Shown: positions 1-10,504, counted from the first letter of the stretch. The stretch is DNA of 27,043 nt from Nemertoderma westbladi (GCA_032718475.1 JAUCBJ010004670.1:1-27043), one strand, 5' to 3'. Numbers and translations are program-made. The notes: generated by a model not told the origin, from the letters alone.

Positions 1-521
1 AGAGATTATATAATACTGTCAGTCGAATAATACATTAGGCTTACATAGCAATAAAATTAAACCGTCGAACCCAATCTCCCGGGAATATCCAGCGGGTGAA
101 TGGTCGCGCACGGATTGGTTTCGACTAGTGTAGTGAATCAAATACTTGTCATAGGCTAAAAAGCGATTTAATATCTAGAAGACATCTTAATTTGGCGGGT
201 TAAACTGCCAAAGGTCTGAAAGCGCGAACATAACTATTTTTGATAAACATAAGTTAAAGTACCGGCACTGCTACTAATAGGCTAGAACTAAGTTTAGTAA
301 CAGTTTATGAATACTGATATTTTTAAGGGCTAGTTGAAACTAAGTTAAGTCAATGCTAGATAGCTCTTACTAAACATAGTTGCAGCTCTTACTAAAAGCT
401 TTCACTAAGTAGCTGTAACTAATACTAACTCTATGAATACCGCCCCATATACCGGCTGACCGGTAACACACAGGCAGACACTCCAGACAGATCACAGGCA
501 CACATGGTATACAGGTATACA
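1..521. other. AT-rich sequence without a recognisable gene
   Basis: No plausible coding region is seen. The stretch 340-430 has loosely repeated words such as AGCTCTTACTAAA, and a GGTATAC word is doubled at about 506-520 just before the tandem repeat array. Confidence 0.6.
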
Positions 522-1015
522 TGTGTTCAACTGCGGAATTTCAAAAGCCTTCCATTGAAATCAGCATATATACCAGAAAACCTGTATCTGTCAGTCTGTA
601 TGTAATGGAAATAAACACCATTCCTACTGTCCTGTCCTACAATTCTACTGTAGTTGTTTTCACTAATTTGAAAAATGCTGGCTGGCTGGTTACTTTCACT
701 TTTCATTTTAGCACCAAAAATGGTAGTTGTGTTAAACTGCGGAATGTAAAAAGCCTTCCATTGAAATCAGCGCACCAGAAAACCTGTATGTAATTGAAAT
801 AAACACCATTCCTACAAGTCTAGTTGTTTTCATTAATTTGAAAAATGCAGTTTAGTTTACTTGCACTTTTCATCATTTTAGCGCCAAAAATAGATGTGTT
901 CAACTGCGGAATTTAAAAAGCCTTCCATTGATATCGGCGTACCAGAAAACCTGTATGTAATTGAAATAAACACCATTCCTACAATTCTAGTTGTTTTCAA
1001 TAATTTTAAAAATAC
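522..1015 (+). repeat. Tandem repeat, about three diverged copies (units 206 and 167 bp)
   Basis: The phrase TGTGTTCAACTGCGGAAT starts at 522, recurs as TGTGTTAAACTGCGGAAT at 728 and again at 895. Each copy continues with AAAAGCCTTCCATTG, a CAGAAAACCTGTATGTAA-like stretch, CACCATTCCTAC and a TTTTCAxTAATTTGAAAAAT block. The first unit is longer because of short internal duplications. A 90-residue frame across 521-793 is an accident of this array. Similar wording recurs near 25900-26130 inside the TTAA-bounded element, so the array is probably debris of that element family. Confidence 0.8.
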
Positions 1016-1018
1016 TTA

Positions 1019-1190
1019 TAGATAGATAGATAGATAGATTTATTTATACATTATGTAAAAACAATAACAAATACACCAAACAATGTACCGGTATAAAGGT
1101 ATTGTAAACATAACATATAGGATTACCCCTAAAGCTTTGCAGCTTATTTCCAGGGGGTCCTTTATGTTACTTGGTTACAAATACAATATT
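1019..1190 (-). mobile_element. Probable 3' end of a truncated non-LTR retrotransposon with GATA tail
   Basis: A TAGA/GATA microsatellite (1019-1038) is followed by TTTATTTATACA. At 1126-1160 lies a stem-loop whose outer arms are ACCCCT and AGGGGGT, with inner AAGCTTTGCAGCTT. Read on the minus strand this is a hairpin, then AATAAAT, then a terminal tetranucleotide repeat. I associate that arrangement with 3' tails of CR1/L2/Jockey-like LINEs. No coding part is present, so the class assignment is inference. Confidence 0.35.
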
Positions 1191-1696
1191 ACACTACGCT
1201 AACCTAAAACCAATATAAAGCGTAATTACACTATGTACATGTACAACTTTACGGAGAGAGTGACAATGCCCGACTCAACGATAAAGATGTAATGTACAGA
1301 ACAATTTATTATAAAACGTAATTTCTACCTGCCATCAACAGTAAGTGAAAAAAAACCCTTAGGCCTACACAAGTTCGACCCCTATCTCCATTCCTTACAT
1401 GATTCCAATCAAATAATAGTTTATTAACCAATCCCAGGCACCAATAATTCATGATGTGTTCCTACTGGTGTAAGGATTGGAAATACACTACCAGTACCAC
1501 CCTAAACCATTTTCTGACTTATGCATTTGAATTTCCCACCAAATCAGTCCAACCAATCAAATAGAGCGCTCCAGATAATTTTTTTTTCTTCAAAATGTCC
1601 TTTTTAGGGCTCTGCATTATATCGTATTGGATTAAAAGAAACTCTGCTAAAACTGCAGAACATTACCACCTCCCTCCTCCTCCATGGGTGAGCCAG
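1191..1696. other. AT-rich sequence, nothing recognised
   Basis: No open frame of note and no RNA gene seen. A T-run lies at 1578-1590. Confidence 0.55.
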
Positions 1697-1860
1697 AATT
1701 TTTATTTTTGCTTTCATTCTTTAGCTGCAAGCGTTTTTAAAAAAAGGTGTCTCATGTGATATTTCACGACTTACAGTGCAGCTATTCTTCAACCATAATG
1801 ATTTTATTGTACCAATGGGAAGCTGACGGTGCAAGGATTCAAAAAATTTAAAAACATTTT
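1697..1860 (+). repeat. Dispersed repeat copy A (second copy inverted at 13085-13267)
   Basis: This stretch aligns by eye to the reverse complement of 13085-13267. Shared blocks in the same order are GCTTTCATTCTTTAGCT followed by CAAGCGTTT, then AAAAAAGGTG, then ATTCTTCAA, then AAGCTGAC and TGCAAGGATTC. Spacing between the blocks is similar in both. The family has no recognised coding part and no clear ends. Confidence 0.7.
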
Positions 1861-2440
1861 TTTTCAGAATTGTTGTAACAATTCATTGTTGCCATCCCTA
1901 CAATTCGGTTCTATCGTATGAAAAAAATCCCCACCAAACGAAAAAAAGTGAAAAAAACCAAGTGAAAAACAAGTGAAAAAAACCAAACGTATGCCACATA
2001 CTGTAGTACTGTGGTTCAGTGTAGTAGTACAAAATTACAAATAAACAGGAATATAAAGCGGGTATAAGACAGCTACTTGGCGAAAAAAGCAGTTACTGTA
2101 CTATTTCCTATTAGTAATAGTAATTTTTCCTACAACAATACTATACTACATACACGACATACAATATGTGAACCTGAACATGGGATTTACTTATACAGTA
2201 CACCAGTAGGCTACAGTACATAGACACCCTAAAAAATATGGCAAAAATAGTTATAGGTAAATTTAGATCATAGTTAAAATTAGATCTTGGCGAACTTTGA
2301 TTCTAAGCGAAACTACAGTAGGCCTACTGCAGACCCAATGTAGTTAAATCTGACACTTCATAGCGAAAATTCATAGAACATACTTGTTTCGCGTTACAGT
2401 CGACCAAGGCATGTGTGTACAAGGAGGTGAGGGGGTGTAA
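1861..2440. other. AT-rich sequence with short A-rich repeats
   Basis: At about 1920-1990 the words GTGAAAAA and ACCAA are repeated several times (low complexity). Nothing coding is seen up to the 3' end of the LINE. Confidence 0.55.
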
Positions 2441-2484
2441 GTGAGATACTACTAGGATCGGCATGCTGCATTGCAGCTGCATTT

Positions 2485-2838
2485 TTAAGAATGCTGTGCC
2501 GGCTTGTCAACAAAATTGCACCGCCACAATTCCCTATCACCCATGACATGTGCTAGATCATCCGCATCTTCAAGGCCAGTGTCCTTTAAGATGCGTCTCA
2601 AGAAAGTCATGGGCTGTCCACCATGCTTATTCACTCCATGAGGCTGCCAAAGTACAAGATTGTGCACAGGCTGGTCCTCACGGCGAAAGCAACGTCCTGT
2701 AAAGCGGAGGCGATTTTGTTCTAGTGTCAAGCTTGGGGGAACCAATGAGACACCTCCAATGTTATAGTGTCTGGTTGGAGATGTGTGCATTGTACTTGAC
2801 ACAATGAACCCGGCGTAGCATTTCTGTGAATGTGCCAT
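2485..2838 (-). pseudogene. RTE-type LINE: C-terminal region after the thumb
   Basis: From about 2765 downward this frame reads the conserved post-polymerase segment: NRLRFTGRCFRRED, LVLWQPHG and a DTGLEDADDL stretch, ending in TAA at 2485. Such segments (RRLRF-GHC, LLLW-P-HG, GRP) end RTE ORF2 proteins. Residues upstream of about 2765 in this frame are out of register with the element. The 3' UTR is only some tens of bases; plus-strand 2461-2482 forms a small inverted repeat (GCATGC...GCTGCAT). Confidence 0.75.
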
Positions 2839-3629
2839 CCAGAGATTTGGAGTCCTCAGCAGTTAGAGCCCAGCATGGACTCCCGTAGAGGAGTACTGGA
2901 ACTACTGCTGCTCTAAATAATTGGACCTTAAGTTTCCGATTAATTCTCGGTGACTTCCAAATCCTGGAAAGCCTATTCAAGGCTGCCCATGCCTTTCCCT
3001 TACGTATTCGAAGGTCCTCACCTGACTTCCTGATCCATGATCCCAGGTAACAGAAGTCGTCCACATGCTCAAGCATACCATCCTTTGAGCTTATGCTCAT
3101 CCGATCAGAGACTTGCTGAGGACTTTCAAAGTTAACTGTCAAAATTTTGGTCTTTCTGGAGTTAATAAAAAGACCAACACTAGAAGCAGCATGTTCTAAT
3201 GAGCTGAGGAGCCGTTGGGCTTCCTCTAATGTTTCTGAGAGTACTCCTAAGTCATCAGCAAAGTCTAGATCAGTTAGGTACTTGGCAGGATTTCCTCGAC
3301 TTCTGGAGCCAGTAGGTGGAGTTTATCATCACCTCGTCATCATTATGATGATCTAAGGACATGCGTAGAACATAGTCAACCACAATAATGAACAAGAATG
3401 GTGCAAGTGTGTCTCCTTGGAGGACGCCCCATAACACTTCAAATGGTTCTGTGTCACCGTCAACAGTAGACACAAATGTTGTCGAACCATCGTATACGGA
3501 TCTGATTGCTGCAATAATTTCATCTGGAATCCCATATAATGAAAGTATGATGAACATACGTGAGCGAGAGACTGAATCAAAGGCCTTGAAGAAGTCAACA
3601 AAGATAACAGCCAGGTGCCTGTCTTTCTA
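2762..3629 (-). pseudogene. RTE-type LINE: reverse transcriptase palm and thumb
   Basis: The first part (3270-3557) carries VFVDF-KAFDS-like sequence (first catalytic Asp), YGIPDEII and GVLQGDTLAPFLFI. A frameshift near 3320-3330 moves the reading to the frame holding DLDFADDLGVL. The FADD box is at 3251-3262; it replaces the commoner YADD, as is usual in RTE-like elements. The frame then runs through KTKILTVNF, DDFCYLGSWI and VLLYGSPCW to about 2765, where another indel shifts it to the last segment. All catalytic Asp codons are intact although the gene is broken. Confidence 0.8.
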
Positions 3630-4454
3630 TTTTGATAATTCTTCAATTATCCTTCTAAGTGCCAAAATGGGCTCCATGGTCCCACGACCTTTACGGAACC
3701 CATTCTGATTTCCACGGAGCAGTCTCTCAATGGGATCCCTGATGCGATTTAATAGTATCCTATTGTATAGCTTTGCAGCAATCTAGATCAATGAGATTCC
3801 CCGAAAAGAACCATAGAGTGTTAGGTTGCCCTTCTTGGGAACTGGCACCAACTTATTTGTTTTCATTTCTTGTGGGACTCTTGTTGTTCGGTACATGTCT
3901 ACTATGATGGGATAGATGAGCTTTAAACACTCAGGTATTTTAAAGACCTCAGGGGGAACACCATCTACTCCACTGGCACGATTGGTCTTAATGCTATTTG
4001 CAGCAGCCTTCACTTCTGCAAAGGAGATATCGCCAATGGGAATATCTGGAAGTACAGACTCAGACACTTTTACTTCTATAAAGTTATCAGGCAATACCCT
4101 GTCATTATTGAGGAGCTTTTCAAAGTGGGCTTTCCATCCATTGAGGCGATCGGCTGGTGATTCAGCCTTAACCTTGGTGGTTGGTTGGCTTTTCCGCCCA
4201 GTAAGCAAATTGATCGATTTCCATGCCTGGGATGATTGCCTGTTGTCGTCAGCATCATTGATGGCATCATCCCGTTGGTTTATTAGCTCCTGTAGATTAA
4301 CAGAGTACTGCCTGTTCAGGGACCTAGATGCAGCCTTAACTGCATTCTTGGCCGCTGTAGTCTGTTTGAGTCGGGACTCTTTCTGCGCCTTACGAAGGTC
4401 ATTTCGGCACTTCTGAATTTTGTTGTCAGTCCAGGGGGCCCTTTTCCTGTTTCG
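3630..4454 (-). pseudogene. RTE-type LINE: linker and reverse transcriptase fingers
   Basis: After an Arg/Lys/Gln-rich linker, the frame shows the segment RLNGWKAHFEKLLN, then NRASGVDGVPPEVFK (fingers motif, K-A-x-G-x-D-x-I/V-P), VPKKG, FRGISL and NQNGFRKGRGT. These are the ordered early motifs of LINE reverse transcriptases. An in-frame TAG at 3783-3785 sits directly after the RGISL motif, and a second TAG (3627-3629) lies just before the VDF-KAFDS motif of the palm. Between them the frame stays open and well conserved, so both are simple substitutions. Confidence 0.8.
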
Positions 4455-5157
4455 AGGGTATACAGGACTGTTTCTGCAGCTGCTAACTTAACTGCTTCTG
4501 TAAAGGCAGTATAGCCCTCACAGTGATTTACAGCCTCAGAGGCAAGAGCCTCATACCTGTTGCTCAGCTGTAGTGTGAAGCTGGATCTCACACTTGGCTG
4601 TTGCAACAGAGAGGACCAGTCATGCCGCGGCAAGGCAGATTTCGTTGTTCTGCTAGCATGCAGACTAAGTCTTACCTTGGCCACAATAAGGCGGTGATCA
4701 CTGGAGAAGGGTCGAAGTGTAAATGCATTACAGTCTTGTATAGAGCTCCTGTATTTCCTATGAAACAGAATATGGTCTATCTGGGACTTGTGACCACTGG
4801 GTCCACTATGAGTCCATAGCTTTCCAGTTCGCTTCTTGAACTGGGTTCCAGCCGAAAACAATCCATTTCCAGAGATCAAATCCAGAAGATGGACATAATT
4901 TCGGTTAACACTATTGCTATAGACCCAGGGCGATGTAGGTGATTGATGCAGACTTGCATTAAAGTCTCCCAGGAATGTTAAGAATGCATGCTGATCCACT
5001 CCATCAGTAGCTGCTTGTAGATTGTGGTAGAAATTTTCCACCTCCTCTACAGGGGCAACACTAGTTGGAGAGTAGCACACAATCAGAACCACTTTAGGAA
5101 ACTTCTTAGCCAGTCTTCCAGAACATGAGAAGTGGCAACGGATGATGCGGTTAGAGA
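4455..5157 (-). pseudogene. RTE-type LINE: second half of endonuclease
   Basis: This frame continues the endonuclease after the lesion near 5158. It contains CYSPTS, then FLGDFNAS with the conserved Asp and Asn, then QIDHIL, and SSDHRLIV with the SDH motif that closes endonuclease/exonuclease/phosphatase domains. The open frame extends to 4316, but below about 4455 it no longer resembles the family; the expected APW segment and the basic linker to the reverse transcriptase sit in a different frame, so a second indel lies at about 4430-4475. All catalytic positions visible in this half are kept, so decay is mostly by indels. Confidence 0.8.
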
Positions 5158-5781
5158 TTTTCCCTCTATTTTGTTAAATGCTGCATGTGCAGTTGGATTC
5201 ATCAATAGACCAATTCCTCCATTGCCACTATCATTTGCTGACGCGAGGACGAGTCGCCAACTGCCCCCCATGTCCTTAATCAGAACCTCATCAGTCTGTC
5301 CAGTCTGCATTCGGTGCTCTTGAACACCCACTGTGCTAAGAGAAAGCTTATCTGCCAAGACAGTCAGCTCACCTTGTCGCATTGGGGACCCGAGTGTTAG
5401 GGTGTTTACTGAGGCTAGTCTAGTGACTTGCCTCAGATTCACCAATGGCTTTGTTGGTCGGGGTGGAGCATGAGAGTAGCCTCCAACTCCAGAATCCCTC
5501 TCCCCATCACAATCTGGCCTCCCTGGTGACCCAGGGTTTGGGCCAGAAAGGTCATCAGGAAAGGGACTCAAAGAATTGTTGGCTGCTCTCTCTCCAGTAG
5601 GGGGTGAGACAGGCAGCCGGTCAGGAGTTAACTGACGCCTGTGAGGCCGATTGTGTCCGGTAATTCCACTGGCATCTAGTGGCCGGAACTCCGCATTGCT
5701 AATGTAATCCATAGTGGGGGTTGGGGGGTGCTTTTTTGCCGAGTCAGCTCTTGGGGCAAATACCACACCCTGGTTTGCCAT
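5083..5781 (-). pseudogene. RTE-type LINE: N-terminus and first half of endonuclease
   Basis: The open frame runs further upstream, to 5802, from a TTG; the first ATG in frame is at 5781 (reads MANQG) and is the likelier start. The first ~120 residues are Pro/Ser/Arg-rich and not conserved. The endonuclease fold starts around the LASVNTL segment, and GVQEHRM carries the Glu expected to bind metal. The frame stops in front of the second half: the better continuation lies in another frame from a T4 run at plus-strand 5158-5161, which looks like a one-base loss. Everything from there to 5083 in this frame is out-of-frame readthrough. The domain normally nicks target DNA to prime reverse transcription. 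Confidence 0.8.
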
Positions 5782-6375
5782 TCCACAGGGTGGGTGTCGC
5801 AATGGAGTCAGATATGAGGCCCATCACCCATATCTACTCTGGCGCACATGACCCACCATTGGCTGTTGCAGCTCATCTGCTGGATCATGCCCTGTACCCT
5901 TGCTGCCAGGTGCAGGTCGCAGTGAAGTGCTCTCAGAGTGGACATGAGAACACTCTACTCCTGACCAGCCATTGGTAGATCACCATCTGCCTGGTCAGGC
6001 CATATACCCCTGCAGCGAAGTATATGGGTCCTTAATCCAGGACCAAGGGCGTCCTTATCCCAGAACGAAGGTCCTGTAACTAGACAGGACCAGATTTGCC
6101 CTAGTAAGAGGGTCTATGCAGCTACAGGTGGCACCTCCTTTATGCTGCATGGAGGTGGCAAGTTTTCTTGATCAATGACCTAGAATACCTGACCTGACTC
6201 TGATGATAGGGATGATGAGTGAGATGATAGGAGGGGGGAAATTCTGGTAAGGAAACCTTACAGCCTCCAACTGGCCGGGCGGAAGGACTCCGACTGTAAG
6301 GTGAATGGTGCGAAAAGCAAAAAAAAAATAGAAAACCCGCCCAACCATCCCACTTCACACTCACAACTAGAGACA

Positions 6376-6397
6376 GGGGGGGGGGGGGGGGGGGGGG
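6376..6397 (+). repeat. 22-base G homopolymer
   Basis: A pure run of 22 G on the plus strand, directly abutting the presumed 5' end of the minus-strand LINE, so the element's sense strand would begin with poly-C. Run length may be inexact for sequencing reasons. Confidence 0.9.
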
Positions 6398-8104
6398 TGG
6401 TTAAATAATACAATAAATACAGTAAATAATTTTCCGCATAGTAACGAAATCTCTGCCATGTTAGGTCAAATCTAAAAATTTACTATTTGTCTATCTAAAA
6501 AAACCTCTACGTTAATTAATCTACGTTAATTGAGCATATATTTTTAGTTTTTATCATTTCGACAGTATGAGATGCGGGTTTGTAAACAGAATGGTCACTT
6601 TAATCAAAAAATAGTCCAAGCGTCCAAGGAGATATAGATTCGCCCTTTCTTTAGCAAATAATTTGTCGATTTGATTAGACAGAATGTCAATATTGATATT
6701 AAGTATTATGATTATAATATTATGCCCCAATCAAGTGTACAATAGTTACAAGGTTTAGCCATTTGTCAAACAAATTCCAACTCTGAATTGTGTCTGTGAG
6801 GAATGTGCATTTTCTAAACTTTGTACTGATGATAAGAATAATATTGAATTAGGCCCGCCGCACACTAGGGATGCACAATGCAAGATACCAGATGCAAGAT
6901 GCAAAATCGTTCAAGACAATTTTAATAATCTGACTTGTGAAAAGGTTACCTTGGTCCTGTAGGTATTGGACACATTATGCCGGTTCTGACTGGAGAGATG
7001 CCAATAACCCAAAAATTTGAATTTAAGATTGCATTGTTTGCTATGAAAATTTCCTCAGGAAAACTTTTCGTAAGCATGTTTTTACTCAAGTAAAAACAGA
7101 TTTTTACAGGAACAGTTGCACAAAACATTTTCTTATCTGAACTTACTCCCGCGAGCACTGGCGATTCCGCACCAATTATATCACACATTTTTAAAACTGC
7201 CTCATATTAAAGTGGGGTTAGAGGTGGGTTACCATGTCGGTCTCATGTAGGAGCTGCTCCATGCAATAATTTCGTACTTAGTAGGCCAATATCATTCAGA
7301 CATGATGAGAACAGTTCATGTATGACTGAATGCGGCCCGTTTACTGTGCGTTTACCGTTTACTGTGCTTTCGTTAGGTTATAATAGATTTTATTGCACAT
7401 GAGGGAGGGAGGTGCTGTTGTGTAACCTATACCGCCGTCCTCTACTCATAAGTCGTTATTGAACTTATGAAGTGAAGCATCACTTTTACTATGCCTTGTA
7501 ATAAACAACCAATGATTTGTATTACTACAGTTGGGCTGTGTGTGAGGAGCAAGGTAACCAACCCCCTCACCATCACCGCGGTCGCTCTACAGTATTTACC
7601 TGTATACTGTACCGACGTGGTACTTAGGTAATCCCAGTAACACATACCTACCTGCCTTAGTAACCAAGGCAAGGGATTTCCATTTGTGTGGAAATGCTTT
7701 CCACATAGATGAGAGGAACCCCTTTTAGGGGCAATCTCCAATCAAATGGATCAAACTTGACAACATAAGCCCAGCATATTGCATTTAATATGCTCGAATT
7801 GTGGCATATTTGACTAAAATCAGTTATGAAATAATTTAATAATGATTAATGCAGTGTGTATTTTATTTACTCTAGAATACAGTGTATATGCAATTTCATA
7901 CATGTTTCATTATAATTACTTTCCCCGACGTTTTACATAAGGTTGATAAAATAGTATAAAATAAATAGTTTGTGAAAATATGTATCATCATTCATTGTAT
8001 ATATATTATACATATCGGTACAATATAGTGTACATAAATTGTACATAGAATATATACTGTACTATATCGGATATACAGTAAGTTAAGTTTGGCATTTTTA
8101 TTAA
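6398..8104. other. 1.7 kb without a recognised gene
   Basis: Two short minus-strand frames exist (6946-7188, 80 codons; 7442-7741, 99 codons), but neither resembles a family I know and neither has gene-like context. 6855-6905 has repeated ATGCAAGAT words. 7985-8090 is very AT-rich with many TATATA and GTACA words. The stretch ends exactly at the TTAA of the piggyBac element. Confidence 0.5.
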
Positions 8105-8119
8105 TTAACCTTCATACGT
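8105..8119 (+). repeat. piggyBac left terminal inverted repeat with TTAA
   Basis: TTAACCTTCATACGT, identical to the reverse complement of 10882-10896. The first four bases are the target duplication. Confidence 0.92.
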
Positions 8120-8122
8120 CCC

Positions 8123-8142
8123 TGGGGTCGAAAACGACCCCA
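8123..8142. repeat. Subterminal palindrome 1 of piggyBac
   Basis: TGGGGTCGAAAACGACCCCA: two perfect 8-base arms around AAAA, four bases inside the left terminal repeat. Possible transposase binding site (inference). Confidence 0.75.
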
Positions 8143-8300
8143 AAGCAGTATTGTATTTGCTATATCTCAAGATTGGTTTGTGCTACTAGGCTAAAATTTC
8201 AGGAATGCCATACCCACACAACTACTTCATTGCGATTAAAATTTCATTTCCATAGAAAAACATGTAGTGGAGTAAATCGATAAATTACGTTAATTGTCCT

Positions 8301-8320
8301 TGGGGTCATTTTCGACCCCA
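8301..8320. repeat. Subterminal palindrome 2 of piggyBac
   Basis: TGGGGTCATTTTCGACCCCA, the same design as the site at 8123 with one arm mismatch. It makes the left end carry two copies and the right end one. Confidence 0.7.
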
Positions 8321-8559
8321 ATGAAAGTCTTATTGAAATACTATATAATTTCCTTTAAAAACGAGGGAAATTTGAAACCAGTTTTCTATTTCAGTGCAGT
8401 ACAGTAGTTGTACTGTTACTGTTCTACAAGCAGACGAGAGCTGAATTGCCAGCATAGCTATCACAGTATCACAACATAAAGTAGGCCAAAAACAATCATA
8501 TTAAAATATTTATATCCTATTATCAATATAATTATTATCCTCAATTGTAGTAATCAGCT

Positions 8560-8803
8560 ATGAGTAAGCAATACCCTAAACGAATAAGAACTGCACGTGT
8601 GGATTTCGTTGGAATTTCCGCGGTTACACGCCCACTGGTTTCGGAAGAGGACTCTTCCTGTATTCTTGTTAGATGGAGCAGAAACTTCAGGAGATGAGGA
8701 CGATCATGATAACAGCAATTCCAGTGCTGAAGAATCGGATGGAGAAATCCCTATCGATGAGGCAGATGGCAGCGACGATTCTGGAAGGGATAGCGAAGGA
8801 TGA
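8560..8803 (+). pseudogene. Probable displaced N-terminus of the piggyBac transposase
   Basis: An ATG at 8560 opens a 45-codon frame (begins MSKQYPKRIRT, ends at TGA 8695-8697). Overlapping it in the next frame, codons from about 8665 to 8800 read a strongly Asp/Glu/Ser-rich stretch (GDEDD, SAEESDGE, SDDSG) that ends at TGA 8801-8803. Directly after, the main frame continues with EDSDSSSSS. piggyBac transposases typically begin with such an acidic Ser-rich region, so I infer the native N-terminus spans these pieces and two small indels (near 8650-8670 and at the GG near 8798) put them out of frame. An unspliced short intron is a weaker alternative. Confidence 0.5.
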
Positions 8804-10406
8804 GGATAGCGATTCTTCCAGTTCTTCAAGATCTACTCGATCTAGCGATGATTCAGAGGAATTTTATTATTCTCGTCACTCGAAAAAGAATATAGATAAA
8901 CGTATCATATGGAGCAAAAAAACGATTTATAATAACAAGTCTCAGCAAAGAAATATTATTCGGAATAAACCCGGTCCAACCAGATATGCCATTACCCATT
9001 GTACTGATATTTTGAACACATTTGTTATCTTTATAACTTTGAGCATTACAAGTATGGTTATTGAGATGACTAATAAGGAGGCTACAAGTAAGTTGGGGGG
9101 TAACTGGAAACTGCTAACCTATGATGAGTTTAATGCATACTTGGGGTTACTTATTTTAGCTGGAGTTTTCCGTTCAGCTGGAGAAGCTGTTGACCAATTG
9201 TGGTCAGCGGAGTCGGGTAGGGCAATATTTCCAGCGACCATGCCAATAAAACGTTTTAGAGAAATATGTAGATTTTTGAGATTTGATGATAAGAAAGGGC
9301 GTCGCCGAGACTTAGATAAGTTTGCTGCTATTAGAACCATATGGGAGAAATTTGTAAAACAACTGTCATTAGCTTACGTTCCCAATGAAAATCTGTGTGT
9401 TGATGAACAGTTACTGAAATTTAGAGGAAGGTGTTCTTTCAGACAATACATGCCTAATAAACCAGCTAAATATGGCATCAAGTTTTGGGTTGTTGTCACA
9501 GGCATGCTGAGTTATATATGGAATTTACAACCTTATATAGGACGGCAGGATAAACGTGAAGTGAACCAGGGCCAGAGGGTTGTTTTGCAGCTAACTGAAG
9601 GTTTGTCTGGGAGAAATATTACTACTGATAATTTCTATACATCGTATAATTTGGGACAGTTACTAAAGAAACGCAATCAAACATTAGTTGGCACAGTCAG
9701 AAAGAATAAGCCCGAATTACCGAAGGAGTTTGTTGATCCCAAGAACCGAGTTCTGTACAGCTCAATATTTGGACATAGAGATGATACAACCATTCTATCA
9801 TATTGTCGAAAAAAAGATAAGGTTGTGACGATGATGAGTACCATGCATTATGATGCATCTGTCAATAGTAATCGTGCTGACAAGAAACCAGATATAATAC
9901 TTTTCTACAATAAATATAAAGGTGGTGTAGATTCGGCTGACAAGTGTTTGTCTACTTATACTGTAAAGAGGAAGACACGCCGATGGCCAGTGGCTGTATT
10001 CAGCAACATGGTAGATATTGCAGCCTATAATGCTTACATTATATGGGTTGAGCTATTCCCTGATTGGAAGAAAGGAAAGCTCTACCGACGACGATTATTT
10101 CTAGAACGCCTTGGCCGCGAACTTATTGGGCCATTTATGATGGCCAGATCCACTATGCCACGGTCACAAGCCGCTATTGATATCATTAACGTCGCCCATG
10201 CCCAAGAAGATGAGAGATCTTCCGGAAACTCAAAGTCATACTCTTCCATTTCTGAATGCAACCACGACCACAAGCGGCGTCGTTGCTCATTACATGACCG
10301 AGCCAGTGATGTAAAAACTGTACTAGTATGCACGAAATGTAAGAACTTTGCCTGTCAAGCCCACGCAGTTGCTATATGTACGAACTGCATAGGATCTCTG
10401 CTGTAA
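8673..10406 (+). CDS. piggyBac transposase (catalytic core and C-terminal Cys/His domain)
   Basis: A 577-codon open frame. Residues ~1-45 look out of register (see the N-terminus entry); from ~46 the protein has an acidic Ser-rich tract, then the piggyBac DDE fold from ~115. Catalytic Asp residues are visible at 244 (CVDEQLL), 319 (TTDNFYTS) and 420 (GGVDSADK), with the conserved Asp 423 following. The last ~50 residues hold Cys/His pairs (RRRCSLH, CTKCKNFACQAH, CTNC), the zinc-binding domain that recognises transposon ends. The enzyme excises and inserts DNA at TTAA without leaving scars and acts in the nucleus. Length fits the family. Nothing in the core is broken, so only the N-terminus argues against activity. 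A domesticated gene is less likely because the terminal repeats are intact. Confidence 0.9.
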   Translation: MEQKLQEMRTIMITAIPVLKNRMEKSLSMRQMAATILEGIAKDEDSDSSSSSRSTRSSDDSEEFYYSRHSKKNIDKRIIWSKKTIYNNKSQQRNIIRNKPGPTRYAITHCTDILNTFVIFITLSITSMVIEMTNKEATSKLGGNWKLLTYDEFNAYLGLLILAGVFRSAGEAVDQLWSAESGRAIFPATMPIKRFREICRFLRFDDKKGRRRDLDKFAAIRTIWEKFVKQLSLAYVPNENLCVDEQLLKFRGRCSFRQYMPNKPAKYGIKFWVVVTGMLSYIWNLQPYIGRQDKREVNQGQRVVLQLTEGLSGRNITTDNFYTSYNLGQLLKKRNQTLVGTVRKNKPELPKEFVDPKNRVLYSSIFGHRDDTTILSYCRKKDKVVTMMSTMHYDASVNSNRADKKPDIILFYNKYKGGVDSADKCLSTYTVKRKTRRWPVAVFSNMVDIAAYNAYIIWVELFPDWKKGKLYRRRLFLERLGRELIGPFMMARSTMPRSQAAIDIINVAHAQEDERSSGNSKSYSSISECNHDHKRRRCSLHDRASDVKTVLVCTKCKNFACQAHAVAICTNCIGSLL

Positions 10407-10504
10407 TATACAGCACACTACGAATTATATTGAATAATATTGAATATTATGTTTCAATAGTAGCCAAATTTAAATGCTTACTTGAACAATGGGTAAATTG
10501 GGCA

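Larger units (their letters stand above)
2440..6375 (-). mobile_element. Near-full-length, degenerate RTE-type LINE
   Basis: On the minus strand the order is a GC-richer leader (6375-5782), an apurinic-endonuclease-like domain, a reverse transcriptase with a FADD motif (3251-3262), a C-terminal region and a very short 3' tail just after the stop at 2485. One ORF of about 1,100 codons, an endonuclease N-terminal to the reverse transcriptase and a minimal 3' UTR fit the RTE clade. The frame is broken by frameshifts near 5158, 4455, 3320 and 2765 and by TAG codons at 3783-3785 and 3627-3629, so the copy cannot move itself. I could not find a convincing target-site duplication; both ends are approximate. 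Confidence 0.85.

Noticed and set aside
521-793. 90-codon plus-strand frame
   Set aside because: It lies wholly in the tandem repeat at 522-1015 and follows the repeat rather than any protein pattern.
3388-4416. Plus-strand frames of 106 and 166 codons over the first LINE
   Set aside because: They are antisense shadows of the reverse transcriptase.
6946-7188. 80-codon minus-strand frame
   Set aside because: No family recognised, no splice or promoter context; kept only as a note in the gene-free stretch.
7442-7741. 99-codon minus-strand frame
   Set aside because: Unrecognised composition, overlaps simple sequence, no supporting context.
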